Positions 8,493-18,800 of a DNA stretch of 64,000 nucleotides are shown here, piece by piece. Location of the stretch: assembly GCF_030296675.1 (NCBI RefSeq), contig NZ_AP027736.1, forward strand, positions 1-64,000, in the 5' to 3' direction. How positions within the stretch are numbered: position 1 is the stretch's first letter; every line of letters starts with the position of its first letter. This DNA comes from Demequina sediminis. GTDB taxonomy: Bacteria; Actinomycetota; Actinomycetes; Actinomycetales; Demequinaceae. The notes under the pieces are model-generated. The model was not told the origin of the DNA. It did not search any database and saw nothing but the letters and a program-made list of their open reading frames with translations. A program made the position numbers and the translations under genes.

Positions 8493-9170
8493 ATGACGCG
8501 AATTGTTTTGGTCGAAGATGACCCGACCATTTCAGAACCCTTGACCCGTGCTTTGGGCCGGGAGGGGTACGACGTCGAGTGGCATGGGACGGGCATGGGT
8601 GGCGTCGAAGGATCAGACGACGCGGACCTTGTCATCCTTGACCTCGGTCTTCCCGACATCGACGGCGTCGATGTCGCGCGGCGCATCCGCGAGAAGGGCC
8701 TGCAGGTGCCCATCCTCATGCTCACTGCGCGCGCCGACGAGGTCGACCTGGTCGTGGGCCTGGATGCAGGCGCGGACGACTACGTCACCAAGCCGTTCCG
8801 GCTCGCCGAGCTGCTCGCGCGCGTGCGCGCGCTGCTGCGCCGTCGCACCGGCTCGGAGTCCGGCGCCGACCTCGAGGCGGCGGGGGTGCGCATCGATGTC
8901 GCGGGTCACCGCGCGTACCTCGACGGCGTCGAGCTGCAGCTGAGCAGCAAGGAGTTCGACCTGCTGCACGTGCTCGTCGCGAGCGCGGGCTCCGTGGTCT
9001 CGCGCGACACGCTCATGCGCGAGGTGTGGTCGGCGGATCCCGGTGCGCCGTCCAAGACCCTCGATATGCACGTGTCGTGGCTGCGCCGCAAGCTCGGCGA
9101 CGACGCCGCTCACCCGCACTTCATCACGACGGTGCGCGGGATGGGCTTCCGCTTCGAGACGGGCACCTAA
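8493..9170 (+). CDS. OmpR-family response regulator
   Basis: 225 residues. Receiver domain 1-117 with the acidic pocket EDD (8-10), phospho-acceptor Asp50 in VILDLGLPD, conserved Thr in MLTAR and Lys in VTKPF; winged-helix DNA-binding domain from about 130 to the end with the closing motif VRGMGFRF. It is followed after 8 nt by its partner kinase. The pair is a typical actinobacterial envelope-sensing two-component system, similar in layout to TcrA or CseB types; the stimulus is not predictable. Apparently leaderless. Translation of the kinase is probably linked, given the short gap. Confidence 0.9.
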   Translation: MTRIVLVEDDPTISEPLTRALGREGYDVEWHGTGMGGVEGSDDADLVILDLGLPDIDGVDVARRIREKGLQVPILMLTARADEVDLVVGLDAGADDYVTKPFRLAELLARVRALLRRRTGSESGADLEAAGVRIDVAGHRAYLDGVELQLSSKEFDLLHVLVASAGSVVSRDTLMREVWSADPGAPSKTLDMHVSWLRRKLGDDAAHPHFITTVRGMGFRFETGT

Positions 9171-9178
9171 GGGGAGCC

Positions 9179-10489
9179 GTGCGCCGCCGCGTCCTCGCCG
9201 CGACCTTCTCCGCTCTGGCCGTGGCGGTGGTCATGCTCGGCATTCCCCTCGCCGTCGCCGCGGCCCAGATCATCCGTGACGACGCCCTGCGCGACCTCGA
9301 CCTGCGCGCGAGCACCGCCGCCCGCTCTCTCGAGGTGCGCTACCTCTCGGGCGAGCCGATCACGGCCAGCAACGTCGACTCGTTCGTGAGCGAGCGCCCC
9401 GGCGCCCCCGAGTACATCTACGTGCGCCTGCCCGACGGCACGGTGCTGACCGCGGGCGAGGAGCCCTCGCCCGCCTACTCGGAGAGCCACGCGACCGACT
9501 CGGGGATCGTGGTGCTGGCCTACCTGTCGACGTGGGACGTGTACTGGCAGATCGCGCGCGTCGTGGGCCTGGTGCTCGCGAGCGGCTCGGTCGCGATTGT
9601 CGCGGGCGCCGCGATGGCGATCTGGCAGGCCAATCGACTCTCCGCCCCGCTCGTGTACCTCGCCGCCTCCGCCGAGCAGATCGGGTCGGGTCAGGTGCGC
9701 CCGCGCCTCGAGAGCACGGGCATCGAGGAGATCGACCTGGTGGCCGAGGAGCTTGCCAGGTCGTCGGACCGCATGGCAGCGCGGCTCGCCACCGAACGCC
9801 AGTTCGCGGCCGATGCCTCGCATCAGCTCAGGACGCCGCTCACCGCGCTGTCGATGCGGCTCGAGGAGATCTCCGCGCTCACGCAGCAGGACGAGGTTCG
9901 CGAGGAGGCGGACCGCTCTCTCGAGCAGGTCGAACGCCTGGTGGGGGTCGTGGACGAGCTCCTGGGCCGGTCGCGACGCGCGCTCGGCTCCGGTACGGAA
10001 CTCGTGCAGCTCGACGAGGTCTTCGCGCAGCAGCGCGCCGAGTGGGCCGCCGCGTTCACGGGGGCGGGCAGGCGACTCGTGATCGCGCCCACACACGCGA
10101 CCGTGTTCGCGACCCCGGGCGGCCTGGCCCAGGCGCTCGCGACGCTCATTGAGAACTCGCTCAAGCACGGCGGCGGCACCACGCGCGTCACCGCGCGCGA
10201 GTCGGGACAGAACCATGCGGTCGTGATCGAGGTCACGGACGAGGGCGAGGGCGTCCCCGAGTCGATCGCGCCGCGCATCTTCGAGCGCGAGGTGACCTCG
10301 GGCCGCGGCACGGGGCTCGGTCTCGCGCTCGCGCGCGACCTCGTGACCGCCGATGGCGGCAGGCTCGAGCTCGCTCAGCGCGTGCCCGCCACGTTCGCGG
10401 TCTTCCTGCAGGGGGTCCCGCGCATGGTCGAGCTCGAGGAGATCGTCCCCCACGCACAGCAGTCCGAGCGCCGCCGCCGCAGGCGGTGA
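9179..10489 (+). CDS. Two-component sensor histidine kinase
   Basis: 436 residues from GTG, with GGGGAG spaced 3 nt before it. Membrane helices at about 5-28 and 125-150 bracket a 95-residue extracytoplasmic sensor domain; a HAMP linker follows. The HisKA domain has the phospho-acceptor His in FAADASHQLRTPLTALSMRL, and the HATPase_c domain has N box LIENSLKHGG, G1 box DEGEGVPE and G2 box GTGLGLALA. A basic tail ends the protein. It directly follows the response regulator gene and should phosphorylate it. Sensor domain is short and has no recognisable ligand fold. Confidence 0.88.
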   Translation: MRRRVLAATFSALAVAVVMLGIPLAVAAAQIIRDDALRDLDLRASTAARSLEVRYLSGEPITASNVDSFVSERPGAPEYIYVRLPDGTVLTAGEEPSPAYSESHATDSGIVVLAYLSTWDVYWQIARVVGLVLASGSVAIVAGAAMAIWQANRLSAPLVYLAASAEQIGSGQVRPRLESTGIEEIDLVAEELARSSDRMAARLATERQFAADASHQLRTPLTALSMRLEEISALTQQDEVREEADRSLEQVERLVGVVDELLGRSRRALGSGTELVQLDEVFAQQRAEWAAAFTGAGRRLVIAPTHATVFATPGGLAQALATLIENSLKHGGGTTRVTARESGQNHAVVIEVTDEGEGVPESIAPRIFEREVTSGRGTGLGLALARDLVTADGGRLELAQRVPATFAVFLQGVPRMVELEEIVPHAQQSERRRRRR

Positions 10490-10493
10490 CCCG

Positions 10494-11000
10494 CTATCGG
10501 GGCGAGGTGCGGGGGTCCGCCGCCCCGGCATCGTCCCCCAGTACCGCGGGGGCGGGCGCCTCGAAGACGAACAGGCTGTAGCCGACGTAGCGCGCGATCG
10601 TGCCGAGCGCGATGCCCACGAGCGAGGCGACGTTGTCCGCGAGCAGGCTCGTGAGTCCCCAGCCGTGGTGGCTCAGCGCGACCGTGCCCGCCTCGATGAT
10701 CAGGGCGGCGCCGTTGACGAGGCCGAAGAGCACGAGTTCGCGGGCCGGGCGGTGGCGGCCGCGCCCGCGGTACGTCCACTCGCGGTGGGCCACCCACGCG
10801 AACAGGATCGACGCGGCGGTCGCGATGACCTTGGCCGTCACCACGCGGTCGTCGTCGCCCGCGACGGTCGCGTCCGGGGCGAGCGGGCCCAGCCGCAACA
10901 GGTTGAACACACCCAGGTTGACGACGATCCCGGCCACGCCGACGATGCCGAAGCGTGTGAGTTCACCGACCCGCGCGCGCACCCATCCGACCACCGTCAC
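10494..11000 (-). CDS. GtrA-like small membrane protein
   Basis: 168 residues from GTG. Four hydrophobic helices with the GtrA opening RFGIVGVAGIVVNLGVFNLL; GtrA proteins are thought to help move lipid-linked sugars across the membrane, or to act as accessory subunits of glycosyltransferases. The start at 11000 was chosen because TAGGCT (11009-11014 on this strand) lies 8 nt upstream, while an alternative ATG at 11036 would overlap the purK start codon. The C-terminal tail is Ala/Asp-rich and its DNA contains a copy of the dispersed GCATCGTCC word. Neighbouring purK-purE is a conserved pairing (Rv3275c-Rv3277 region in M. tuberculosis). Confidence 0.78.
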   Translation of the reverse strand: MTVVGWVRARVGELTRFGIVGVAGIVVNLGVFNLLRLGPLAPDATVAGDDDRVVTAKVIATAASILFAWVAHREWTYRGRGRHRPARELVLFGLVNGAALIIEAGTVALSHHGWGLTSLLADNVASLVGIALGTIARYVGYSLFVFEAPAPAVLGDDAGAADPRTSPR

Positions 11001-11022
11001 GAGTGACGAGCCTAGCCCCCGG

Positions 11023-11028
11023 TAGTTT
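11023..11028 (+). promoter_or_regulatory. -10 box of leaderless purK transcript
   Basis: TAGTTT ends 6 nt before the purK ATG at 11035, with no intervening ribosome binding site. Confidence 0.5.
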
Positions 11029-11034
11029 GGTGCC

Positions 11035-12176
11035 ATGACCCCGATCGTCGCCGTCATCGGCGGAGGCCAACTCGCGCGCATGATGGCCGCTCCCGCCACC
11101 GCACTCGGCATCACCCTCCGCGTCCTCGTCGAGTCCAGCGAGGCCGCCGCGGCGTTGCCCGCTCACGAGACCGTGGTGGGCCTTCCCACGGACCCCGACG
11201 CGGTGGCCCGCCTGTTGGCCCACCCCCGCCCCGCCGCCCTCACGTGGGAGCACGAGCACATCCCGGCCGAGGTCTTCGACGCCGCGGCCGCCGCCGGCGT
11301 GCCCGCGCGGCCGGGTCTCCACGCACTGCTGTACGCGCAGGACAAGATTGAGATGCGGGCCCGCATGGATGCGCTCGCGCTTCCCAACCCCGCATGGGCG
11401 CATGTCGAGACCGAGGACGAGGTCGAGGCCTTCCTCGCCGTCCACGGCGGCGCGGGCGTGCTCAAGACCGCGCGCGGTGGCTACGACGGCAAGGGAGTGA
11501 GGGTGATCGGCTCACCCGGCGAGGCCACCGACTGGCTCCGCGCGGCGGCCGACGGCGGCCCGCGCGTGCTCATCGAGGAGAAGGTGCCGTTCGATCGCGA
11601 GCTCGCGGTCCTCGTGGCGCGCCGGCCCTCGGGCGAGCTGCGGGCGTGGCCCACGGTCGAGTCGATCCAGCGCGCCGGGGTGTGCTCCGAGGTCATCGCT
11701 CCCGCCCCCGACCTGCACGGGGCCGTCGCGGACGAGGCCGCCAGGATCGCGTCCGAGATCGCCCACGGCCTCGACGTGACCGGGGTGCTGGCCGTCGAGA
11801 TGTTCGTCGCCGGCGACCGCATCCTCATCAACGAGCTCGCGATGCGGCCCCACAACTCGGGTCACTGGACCATCGACGGGTCCCGCACGAGCCAGTTCGA
11901 GCAGCACCTGCGTGCCGTGCTCGACCTGCCGCTCGGAGACACCACCCCCACGGCGCCGTGGACCGTCATGGCGAACGTGCTGGGCGGGGCGCGCATCGCG
12001 CTCGCGAGCGCTCTCGCGGAGGTCGACGATGCCGGGGCGAAGATCCAGTTGTACGGCAAGGGGTGCGGGCCGGGCGCAAGGTCGGCCACGTGAACGTGTC
12101 CGCTGGCACCCGCGAGGAGGCCTACGCGAGGGCCGTCGCGGCCGCCGCTATCGTGAGGGACGGAGGTGGCGCATGA
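11035..12176 (+). CDS. purK: N5-carboxyaminoimidazole ribonucleotide synthase (frameshifted)
   Basis: ATP-grasp enzyme that converts AIR, ATP and bicarbonate to N5-CAIR in purine synthesis; PurE then rearranges it. The start [17 protein letters not shown] is the classic PurK N-terminus; the ATP-grasp core shows [28 protein letters not shown] and [15 protein letters not shown]. After YGKG near residue 342 the frame breaks: the run at 12060-12063 has four G where five would continue into [12 protein letters not shown] and the natural stop at 12174-12176. With that base restored the protein is 380 residues, normal for the family, and the stop overlaps the purE ATG by 4 nt. The break looks like a sequencing undercall. 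Confidence 0.9.
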
Positions 12177-12675
12177 GCGCGATTCGAGTGGGGTTGGTCA
12201 TGGGGTCGGACTCCGATTGGCCCACGATGCAGGCGGCGGGCGAGGCGCTCGCCGAGTTCGGCATCGGATACGAGAAGGACGTGGTGTCCGCGCACCGCAT
12301 GCCCGAGCAGATGATCGCGTACGGCCGTGAGGCCGAGTCGCGCGGGCTCGCGGTGATCATCGCCGGCGCGGGCGGCGCCGCCCACCTTCCCGGCATGCTG
12401 GCGTCCGTGACGACGCTGCCGGTGATCGGCGTGCCCGTGCCCCTGAAGCACCTCGACGGTATGGACTCGCTGCTGTCGATCGTCCAGATGCCGGCGGGCG
12501 TGCCCGTCGCCACTGTGTCGATCGGGGAGCGCGCAACGCCGGGTTGCTGGCGGCGCGCATCCTGGGTGCGGGAGAGGGCGACGAGGCCGCGCGGATCCGC
12601 GCGCGCATGGAGGCCTTCCAGGACGAGCTCCGCGAGGTCGCCTACGCGAAGGGCGAGGCGCTCCGCCGGGCTTGA
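12173..12675 (+). CDS. purE: 5-(carboxyamino)imidazole ribonucleotide mutase (frameshifted)
   Basis: Converts N5-CAIR to CAIR, the step after PurK. The N-terminus has the class I signature [11 protein letters not shown], then SAHRMPEQM with the catalytic His and [12 protein letters not shown] for phosphate and substrate binding. Near residue 117 the frame breaks at 12524-12527, where four G stand in place of five; restoring one G continues into [14 protein letters not shown] and a stop at 12673-12675, giving 167 residues, the usual size. The ATG overlaps the end of purK and has GGAGGTGGC upstream, so the two are translationally coupled. Confidence 0.9.
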
Positions 12676-12757
12676 CGCGGGAAGCCTGACACAGGAGGTC
12701 TGGCACGCGAAGCCGGCCGCGGCATCGTCCCGATGACCGGCCTCCGCGCGCCGCGTG

Positions 12758-14004
12758 CTACGGCAGCACGCAGCTGTCGAGAATCTCGTCCTCGGTCTCG
12801 CGCTCGGGGCTGGGCGACACCGAGGGCGTCGCGGAACCCGAGGCGGTGGGGGTCGGTGCGGCCGAGGACGACGGGTCGGGCGAGGCGCTGGGGTCCGTGG
12901 TGGGCTCGAGCAGCGCGGGGTTGATGGTCTCGTCGGCCTTGAGCGATGCCCACATCTCGGCGGCATCGGGCTCGGTCCACAGCACGTCGCCGCTCGAGTC
13001 GCCCGCATACTCCCACGGCACCGTCGTCATGTAGAGGTTCGCGGTGTCGAAGTTGCGCAGGCTCCACGCGAGTCCCAGCAGGTAGTGGGAGTCGCCGAAT
13101 TCGGGGTCCATCGTGAGCGACTCCGCAAGGGCCGTGATGAACTCGGTGCCCTTGGTGGCGTCCGTGAGCAGGTTGAGGCCCAGCGCCTTGCGCGCCATGT
13201 TGGTGAGCAACTCCTGCTGGCGCTCGATGCGCATGAGGTCGGTGCCGTCGCCCAGTCCCTCGCCGGTGCGGGCGCGGGCCCACGCGAGCGCCGTGGTGCC
13301 GTCGAGCACCTGCGCGCCCGCCTCGAGGTCGAGGTTCGCCTTCGAGGAGCTGACGTCGTTCGGGATACACATGGGCACGCCGTCGAGCGCGTCGACCATG
13401 TTGACGAAGCCGGAGAAGTCGACCACGGCATAGTGGTCGATGAGGATGCCCGTGAGGTCGTACAGCGTCGTCGCGACGCATGCCGCGGCCTCCGCGACGT
13501 TGCCGTTCTGGCCGCCGTTGGCGAACGCGATGTTGAACTTGCCCGTCCACCCCCGCACGGTCGAGCCGTCGAGCATCTGGCAGTCGGAGATCGCGACGCG
13601 CGAGTCGCGCGGGATCGACACCATCTCGACGCGCGAGCGGTCGGCCGAGACGTGCATGACGATCGTGGTGTCGTTGCGCATGCCGTCGACCGAGTCGTGG
13701 CTGAGGTCCGAGTTCTCGCCCAGGCGCGTGTCGGACCCCATGAGCAGGATGTTGAGCGCCTTGCCCGCCGAGGCATCCTCGGGGTCGCCTCCGGCTCGGG
13801 GGTGTGCGACGGCAGCAGGCCGCTGATGTCCTGCGTCGTGAAGCTGTTGTCGATCCGGTTGAGGCTGGTCTCGACGAACACGAGCCCGAAGCCGGCGGCC
13901 GCCGCGAGGACGCCCAGCACCGCGCCGACCGCACGACGCGACGGGATGCGGGTGGCGTGGCGCAGGCGGCGACGGCTGCGAGGGTCGGTGACCTCGACGG
14001 TCAT
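12758..14004 (-). CDS. LytR-CpsA-Psr family ligase 1 (frameshifted)
   Basis: LCP enzymes move lipid-linked polymers such as teichoic acid or arabinogalactan onto peptidoglycan at the outer membrane face. The gene starts MTVEVTDPRSRRRL with AGGAG at good spacing, has one helix at about 27-47, then the LCP domain with LLMGSDTR, DTTIVMHVSADR, VSIPRDSRV and the arginine-rich WARARTGEG segment. The C-terminus is a Ser/Pro/Thr-rich tail ending in a single Cys. The frame breaks between the helix linker and the domain, near 13798-13802 (a run of five G on the plus strand); one added base restores a 415-residue protein. It is a paralogue of the next gene upstream. Confidence 0.85.
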
Positions 14005-14092
14005 ACATGCTCCTGGGCTCGGCGTGCGCGCGCACGCGTGTCGGTACTGGCGACCCAACGCACGCGGGGCGTCGCGCGTTCCCTCCGTCGCG

Positions 14093-15304
14093 TCAGCGGC
14101 ACGCGTCGAGCAGGGACTCCGGTCCGGCGGGGGACGGGGTGACGGCGGGCTCTGCTGTCGCGGAGGCGGTCGGCTCGGAGGGCTGCTCGTCCTTCTTGCC
14201 GTCGTCCCACGTCGAACTCGAGTCACCCTCAACCGTGACGGAGATGGGTCGGTCGTTGCGGATATCGTCCCACATCTGTTCCGCGTCGGGCAGAATCTCG
14301 ACGTTGAGCCGGTCCTCGGTGTACGCCCACGGCACGGTCTCGAAGCGCACCGCGCCGAGGTCGAGGTTGCGCAGGCTGTAGGCGAGGCCCAGGAGATAGG
14401 ACGTGTCGGCGAGGCCCGGGTCCATGGTCAGCGACTCCGCCGCGGCGCGCAGGAAGTGGGTGAGTTCGCCCACGTCGGTGAGCAGATTCTTCGACAGCGC
14501 CGTCGCCGCCACCTGCTCGAGGAGCTGCTGCTGTCGCGTGATGCGTTGGAGATCGGAGCCCGAGACCCCGCCCTGCTCCGCTGTGCGCAGCCGAGCGTAC
14601 GCGAGGGCGGTCTTGCCGTCGAGCGTCTGGGGCCCGGCCGCAAGGTCGAGGTGTGCCTTCTCGGAGACCAGCCGCTCGGGGATACACATCGGCACGCCGC
14701 CGAGCGCGTTGACCATGCCAACGAAGCCCGTGAAGTCGACTACCGCGTAGTGGTCGATGTAGACGCCCGACAGTTGCTCGACGGTCTTGATCGAGCACGC
14801 CGCCGCCTCCGCGGCGTTGCCGCGCAGTCCTCCATTCGCGAAGGCGGTGTTGAAGTCGCCGTAGCCGCCAGGGACGGTGTCGCCGTCGAGGTACGCACAC
14901 TCGGGGATGTCGACCTGCGCATCGCGCGGGATGGACACTGCCTCGACGCGCGTGCGGTCGGCGGAGATGTGGACGAGCAGCGTCGTGTCGTTGCGCATGC
15001 CCTCGACGACGCCGCCGCCGTCGATGTTGCCGTTCGCGCCGTCGCGCGCGTCCGAGCCCATGAGCAGCAGGTTGACGGCCTCGCCAGCGTCCGAGTCGAC
15101 GGGCCGGTCGGGCCGCTCGCCCACGAGCGACTCGAACTCCTGCGAGTTCGCGCTGAGGGCGCCGCCCACCTGATCGACCACGGTATTGCCGTACACGAGC
15201 GTGAATCCCAGCACCGCGACGATCACGAGCGTCGCAATCCAGATCACGCGCTGCATGAGCCCCGGCCGCGCGTGGCGAGCCTGCGGCACGCTCGTGTCCG
15301 TCAT
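14093..15304 (-). CDS. LytR-CpsA-Psr family ligase 2
   Basis: 403 residues, intact. One N-terminal helix (about 18-38), then an LCP domain with LLMGSDARDG, DTTLLVHISADR, VSIPRDAQV and the YARLRTAEQGG motif whose arginines hold the polyprenyl pyrophosphate. A long alpha-helical C-terminal part and a Ser/Thr/Pro tail follow. It should attach a secondary wall polymer to peptidoglycan outside the membrane. The two LCP genes are tandem, same-strand paralogues 88 nt apart; the pair lies opposite whiB2 and a large glycosyltransferase, as in related actinobacteria. A purine-rich GGGGGATGG precedes the ATG. Confidence 0.92.
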   Translation of the reverse strand: MTDTSVPQARHARPGLMQRVIWIATLVIVAVLGFTLVYGNTVVDQVGGALSANSQEFESLVGERPDRPVDSDAGEAVNLLLMGSDARDGANGNIDGGGVVEGMRNDTTLLVHISADRTRVEAVSIPRDAQVDIPECAYLDGDTVPGGYGDFNTAFANGGLRGNAAEAAACSIKTVEQLSGVYIDHYAVVDFTGFVGMVNALGGVPMCIPERLVSEKAHLDLAAGPQTLDGKTALAYARLRTAEQGGVSGSDLQRITRQQQLLEQVAATALSKNLLTDVGELTHFLRAAAESLTMDPGLADTSYLLGLAYSLRNLDLGAVRFETVPWAYTEDRLNVEILPDAEQMWDDIRNDRPISVTVEGDSSSTWDDGKKDEQPSEPTASATAEPAVTPSPAGPESLLDACR

Positions 15305-15459
15305 CCATCCCCCAGGGCTTGTCGTAGCCGCATTCTAGGGCGGGGACGATGCGCCGGCGGTGAGGCGCGGGCCGCGTCGGGCGGCCCGTGGGCCGCCCCG
15401 TGGCGCCGACACGCCCGGTCGCGCGTGTCGGCACTTGCGTGGGATACGCCACACTCGAC

Positions 15460-15488
15460 TTGACGCGTGGTGATTACACGGCTGTAAT
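15460..15488 (+). promoter_or_regulatory. whiB2 promoter with overlapping palindrome
   Basis: TTGACG at 15460-15465 and TGTAAT at 15483-15488 are 17 nt apart, a near-consensus primary-sigma promoter and unusually strong for this GC-rich DNA. The -10 box is the right arm of a perfect palindrome ATTACA-CGGC-TGTAAT (15473-15488), so a bound regulator would block polymerase. Confidence 0.75.
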
Positions 15489-15532
15489 TCCTTGTGACGG
15501 GTTTCATCTCGTCGCGATCGGAGGTGGGGACC

Positions 15533-15853
15533 GTGTGGAATATCTACGACGGCTCAGTGCCCTCGGACGCAGGCAAGCCGGCATCGACACTGGCGTCGGT
15601 GGTGGACATCTTCGGCGGTACCGATGATGACGGACCGCTGGGGTGGCAAGAGCGCGCGCTGTGCGCTCAGACCGACCCGGAGGCGTTCTTCCCTGAAAAG
15701 GGTGGCTCAACGCGCGAGGCCAAGAAGGTGTGCGGGTCGTGTGACGTGCGCTCAGAGTGCCTCGACTACGCGCTGGAGAACGACGAGCGATTCGGTATCT
15801 GGGGCGGGCTGTCGGAGCGCGAGCGCCGCAAACTCAAGCGGCGCGCGGTCTAG
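15533..15853 (+). CDS. whiB2: WhiB2/WhmD-type sporulation-division regulator
   Basis: 106 residues from GTG. Iron-sulfur WhiB protein of the WhiB2 (Streptomyces WhiB, mycobacterial WhmD) class, which controls septation and cell division genes together with WhiA. The cysteines lie in ALCAQTD, KVCGSCDVRSEC; the turn motif is GIWGG and the tail is RERRKLKRRAV, identical in style to WhiB2. The GTG at 15533 has GGAGG 8 nt upstream. An in-frame GTG at 15494, only 5 nt past the -10 box, could give a leaderless form 13 residues longer. It sits beside the glycosyltransferase and DUF5719 genes, the usual WhiB2 setting. Confidence 0.9.
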   Translation: MWNIYDGSVPSDAGKPASTLASVVDIFGGTDDDGPLGWQERALCAQTDPEAFFPEKGGSTREAKKVCGSCDVRSECLDYALENDERFGIWGGLSERERRKLKRRAV

Positions 15854-15877
15854 CCGGAAAGCCTGCGTGGGAGCACG

Positions 15878-18800
15878 ATGAGCCTTGCGCGCCTGCTGGT
15901 GCGCGCGATCGTGGTCTCCGACACGCGTTCCGAGCGCCTTCCCGACGTCCTCGCGGCTGTCGCGGCTCAGACGCAGCGGCCCGATCTTTTGCACGTCGTG
16001 CTGCCCGCTGACGCCGAGCGACCGCGCACCCCCGAGGGACTCGAGATCGACTGGGTCGTGGGAGGACGCACGTACGCCGAGGGCGTCGACGCCGTGTTGG
16101 CGGCGCATCCGAGTCACCCCCACGAGTACGTGTGGCTGCTTCACGATGACTCCGCACCCCTGCCCGACGCGCTCGCGCGTCTGGCCGCGACGGCCAAGAA
16201 GCGCACCGCGGCCGCGGTGGTCGCGCCGGCGCAGGTGAGGTGGGACGACGTCAGCCGCCTGGTCGGCCTGGGCGTCACGACGACCGTGATCGGTGCCCGG
16301 CGCATCGACCTGGTGGACGAGGACGACATCAACCAGGGCCAGTACGACGAGCGCGACGACGTCCTGGCGGCATCGCTCGCCGCGGCGCTCGTGCGTCGCG
16401 ACGCTTGGGAGCGGCTGGGCGGGCTTGAGCCCGCGTATCGCGGCTTTGGCGACAGCCTCCACTTCTGCCGGCTCGCGTGGCGCTCGGGCTACGACGTCGT
16501 GATCGTCCCCGCGGCGAAGGTGCGGCACGCTCAGGAGTCCCTCACGGGCGAACGCGGCGGCGCGCTGCGTGGTCGTGCGCGCGCATACGGCGCGGGTCGG
16601 ACGGGCGAGTGGATCCACGCGCTGTCGTGGTCGCCGGCGATTGCCGTTCCCTTCCTTGTCGTGTGGAGCTTCCTCTCCGCCGCGCTGCGCGCCGTGCTTC
16701 GCGTCGCGCAGAACGAGTCGCGGATGGTCGGCGCGGACCTCGCGGTGCCGTGGCGGGTGCTGACCCGCCTCCCTCGGCTACCCGGCATCCGTGCGCGCAT
16801 CCGTCGGACGGTGACCAGGCCGCGCGCGGTCGTGCGCCCCTTCCTCGTCGGTGCCCGCGCCGTCGCCTCGCACGTGCGCTCGCGAGAGATGCGTGCCTAC
16901 GACAGGTGGCGGGCGCAGTCCGCGCCGTCAGACATGGTCCGCGCCGAGCTGGCCGAGGCGGCGATCCGCCGCCGTACGGGACTCGCGGCGCTCGCTCTCG
17001 CCGCGATCGCGGCCTCGGTCGCGCTGCACGGCACGTGGCTCACCGCGCTGGGTTCGGGGCGCATGCTCGTGGGCGAGGCGCTGGGCGCCACGAATGTCTC
17101 CCTCGCGGCGCTGTGGGAGCGCACGTGGTCGGGATGGGATCCGAGCGGATTCGGATCACCCGCTCTCGACGGCGCCTTCAGTGCGATGCTGCTGCCCGCC
17201 GCCGTCCTACCGGGCGGCGTGCGGGTCTGGGTCGGCCTGGTGCTTGGCCTTGGCGTCGCGATCGCGGTCGTGTCCGCGTGGTGGGCGCTGGGAGCGGCGA
17301 CGCGGTCGGTGTGGGCGCGTGCGCTTGGCGCGCTCGCCTATGGGCTGTGGCCGCTGCACCTCCAGGCCATCTCGGATGGTCGCCTCGGAGCGGTGATCGC
17401 GCACCTCATGCTCCCGTGGTTCGCCCTGGGACTCGCGCGCGCCGCGGGCTGGCATCGGGGTGAGGCGGTCGGCGGCGGCGAGGAGTTCCCCGCGCGCCGG
17501 CACGCGAGTCCGAGCGCCGCGATGGGGGCGGCATTCTCCGCGGCGGTCATCGTGACCGCCGCGCCGGCCCTGCTCGTGCCGCTCGTCGTGATCCTCGCGG
17601 CGGCGGGCGCCGTCGCGGGCCGTGCGCGCTGGCGCGTGTGGTCCGCCGCCGTGCCCGCGCTCGTGGTCTCTGCGCCGGCGCTGGTCGCCGCCTGGCACGC
17701 CGGCGTCGTGTCCCGCGACGCGTGGGCGATCCTCGCGCGCGAAAATGGACCCGCTCTCGCCGCGGAGAGCGTCGAGCCGTGGCGGCTCGTGCTCGGCCTG
17801 ACGGGCGAGACCGCCCTGACTCCCGGCCTGCCCGACGCCGCCGCGACCCTCGCCGCGAGTGCGGTGGGAATCGGCATCGTCGCCGCGGCCGCGCTCGCCG
17901 CTCTCTCGGGTCGCGCCCCGTGGGCCGTCGCAGGTGGGTTGCTGACCGCGGCTCTCGGCGTGCTGGCGGCCGCCGCCTCGCAGGCGACCGTCGTCGTCGC
18001 GGCCGACGGGGCGGGTCAGGCGGCCGCCAACGGCTTCGCGGGACCGGGCACGTCTCTTGCCGCCGCCGGCCTCATCGCCGCCGCCGCCGCGGCATCGTCC
18101 CGACTCTGGGCCGGCAGCACCGGACCCCGTCGGACCGCGGTTCGCCTCGTGTCGTCGCTTGTGGTCACCGCGTTCGCCGCAACCCTGGTCTGCGTCGTCG
18201 TGGTCGAGGCGTGGCCGACCCGGCCCGAGCGAGGCGATGTCCACCCCTCCGACGCCACGGTGCTGCCGCTGGTCGCTGAGCTCGAACAGGAGCTGGCGAC
18301 GCGCCAGCGCGCGCTCGTGCTGACCGATACCGAGGCAGGCGTCGACTACGCGGTGCTCGAGCGCGCGGGCACGGTGACCCTCACGGGGCGGGCGCAGCGC
18401 GACGCGGAAGGTGCCGCGCTCGCGGGCTCCGGCACGCCCGCCGTGACCCCCGAGACACTCGCGCCGGTAGTCGCGACGATGGCCGGGGCGGGCACGGGGG
18501 CCGAGGAGCGGCTCGTGACGTGGGGCATCGGAGTCGTGGTCGCGGCCCCCGAGTCCCCGATGATCGCGGGGGCGTTGGCCCAGATTCCCGGCCTTCACCT
18601 CATCGGTGCGAGCGAGTACGGCACGACCTTCCGCGTCGAGCCCGAGGAGGACACCGTGGTCGCGCGTGCGTGGATCGAGTCGTCCGGGGCGGAAACCGTC
18701 ACGCTGGAATCCGACTCGCGATCGGGTCCCACCCGCGACGCTGGCGGCGCGGGCGGGACGCTCGTCATCGCCGCGGCCGCCGACCCCGGGTGGCGCGCCA

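Noticed and set aside
11035..12176. Programmed frameshifting in purK, purE, aroA and others
   Set aside because: No slippery heptamer with a downstream structure is shared, the sites are plain G/C runs, and relatives express these proteins from single frames.
12755..15463. A 902-codon plus-strand open frame across both LCP genes
   Set aside because: Shadow of the minus-strand LCP genes; its peptide is Val/Gly/Arg-rich with no recognisable motif and lacks a ribosome binding site.
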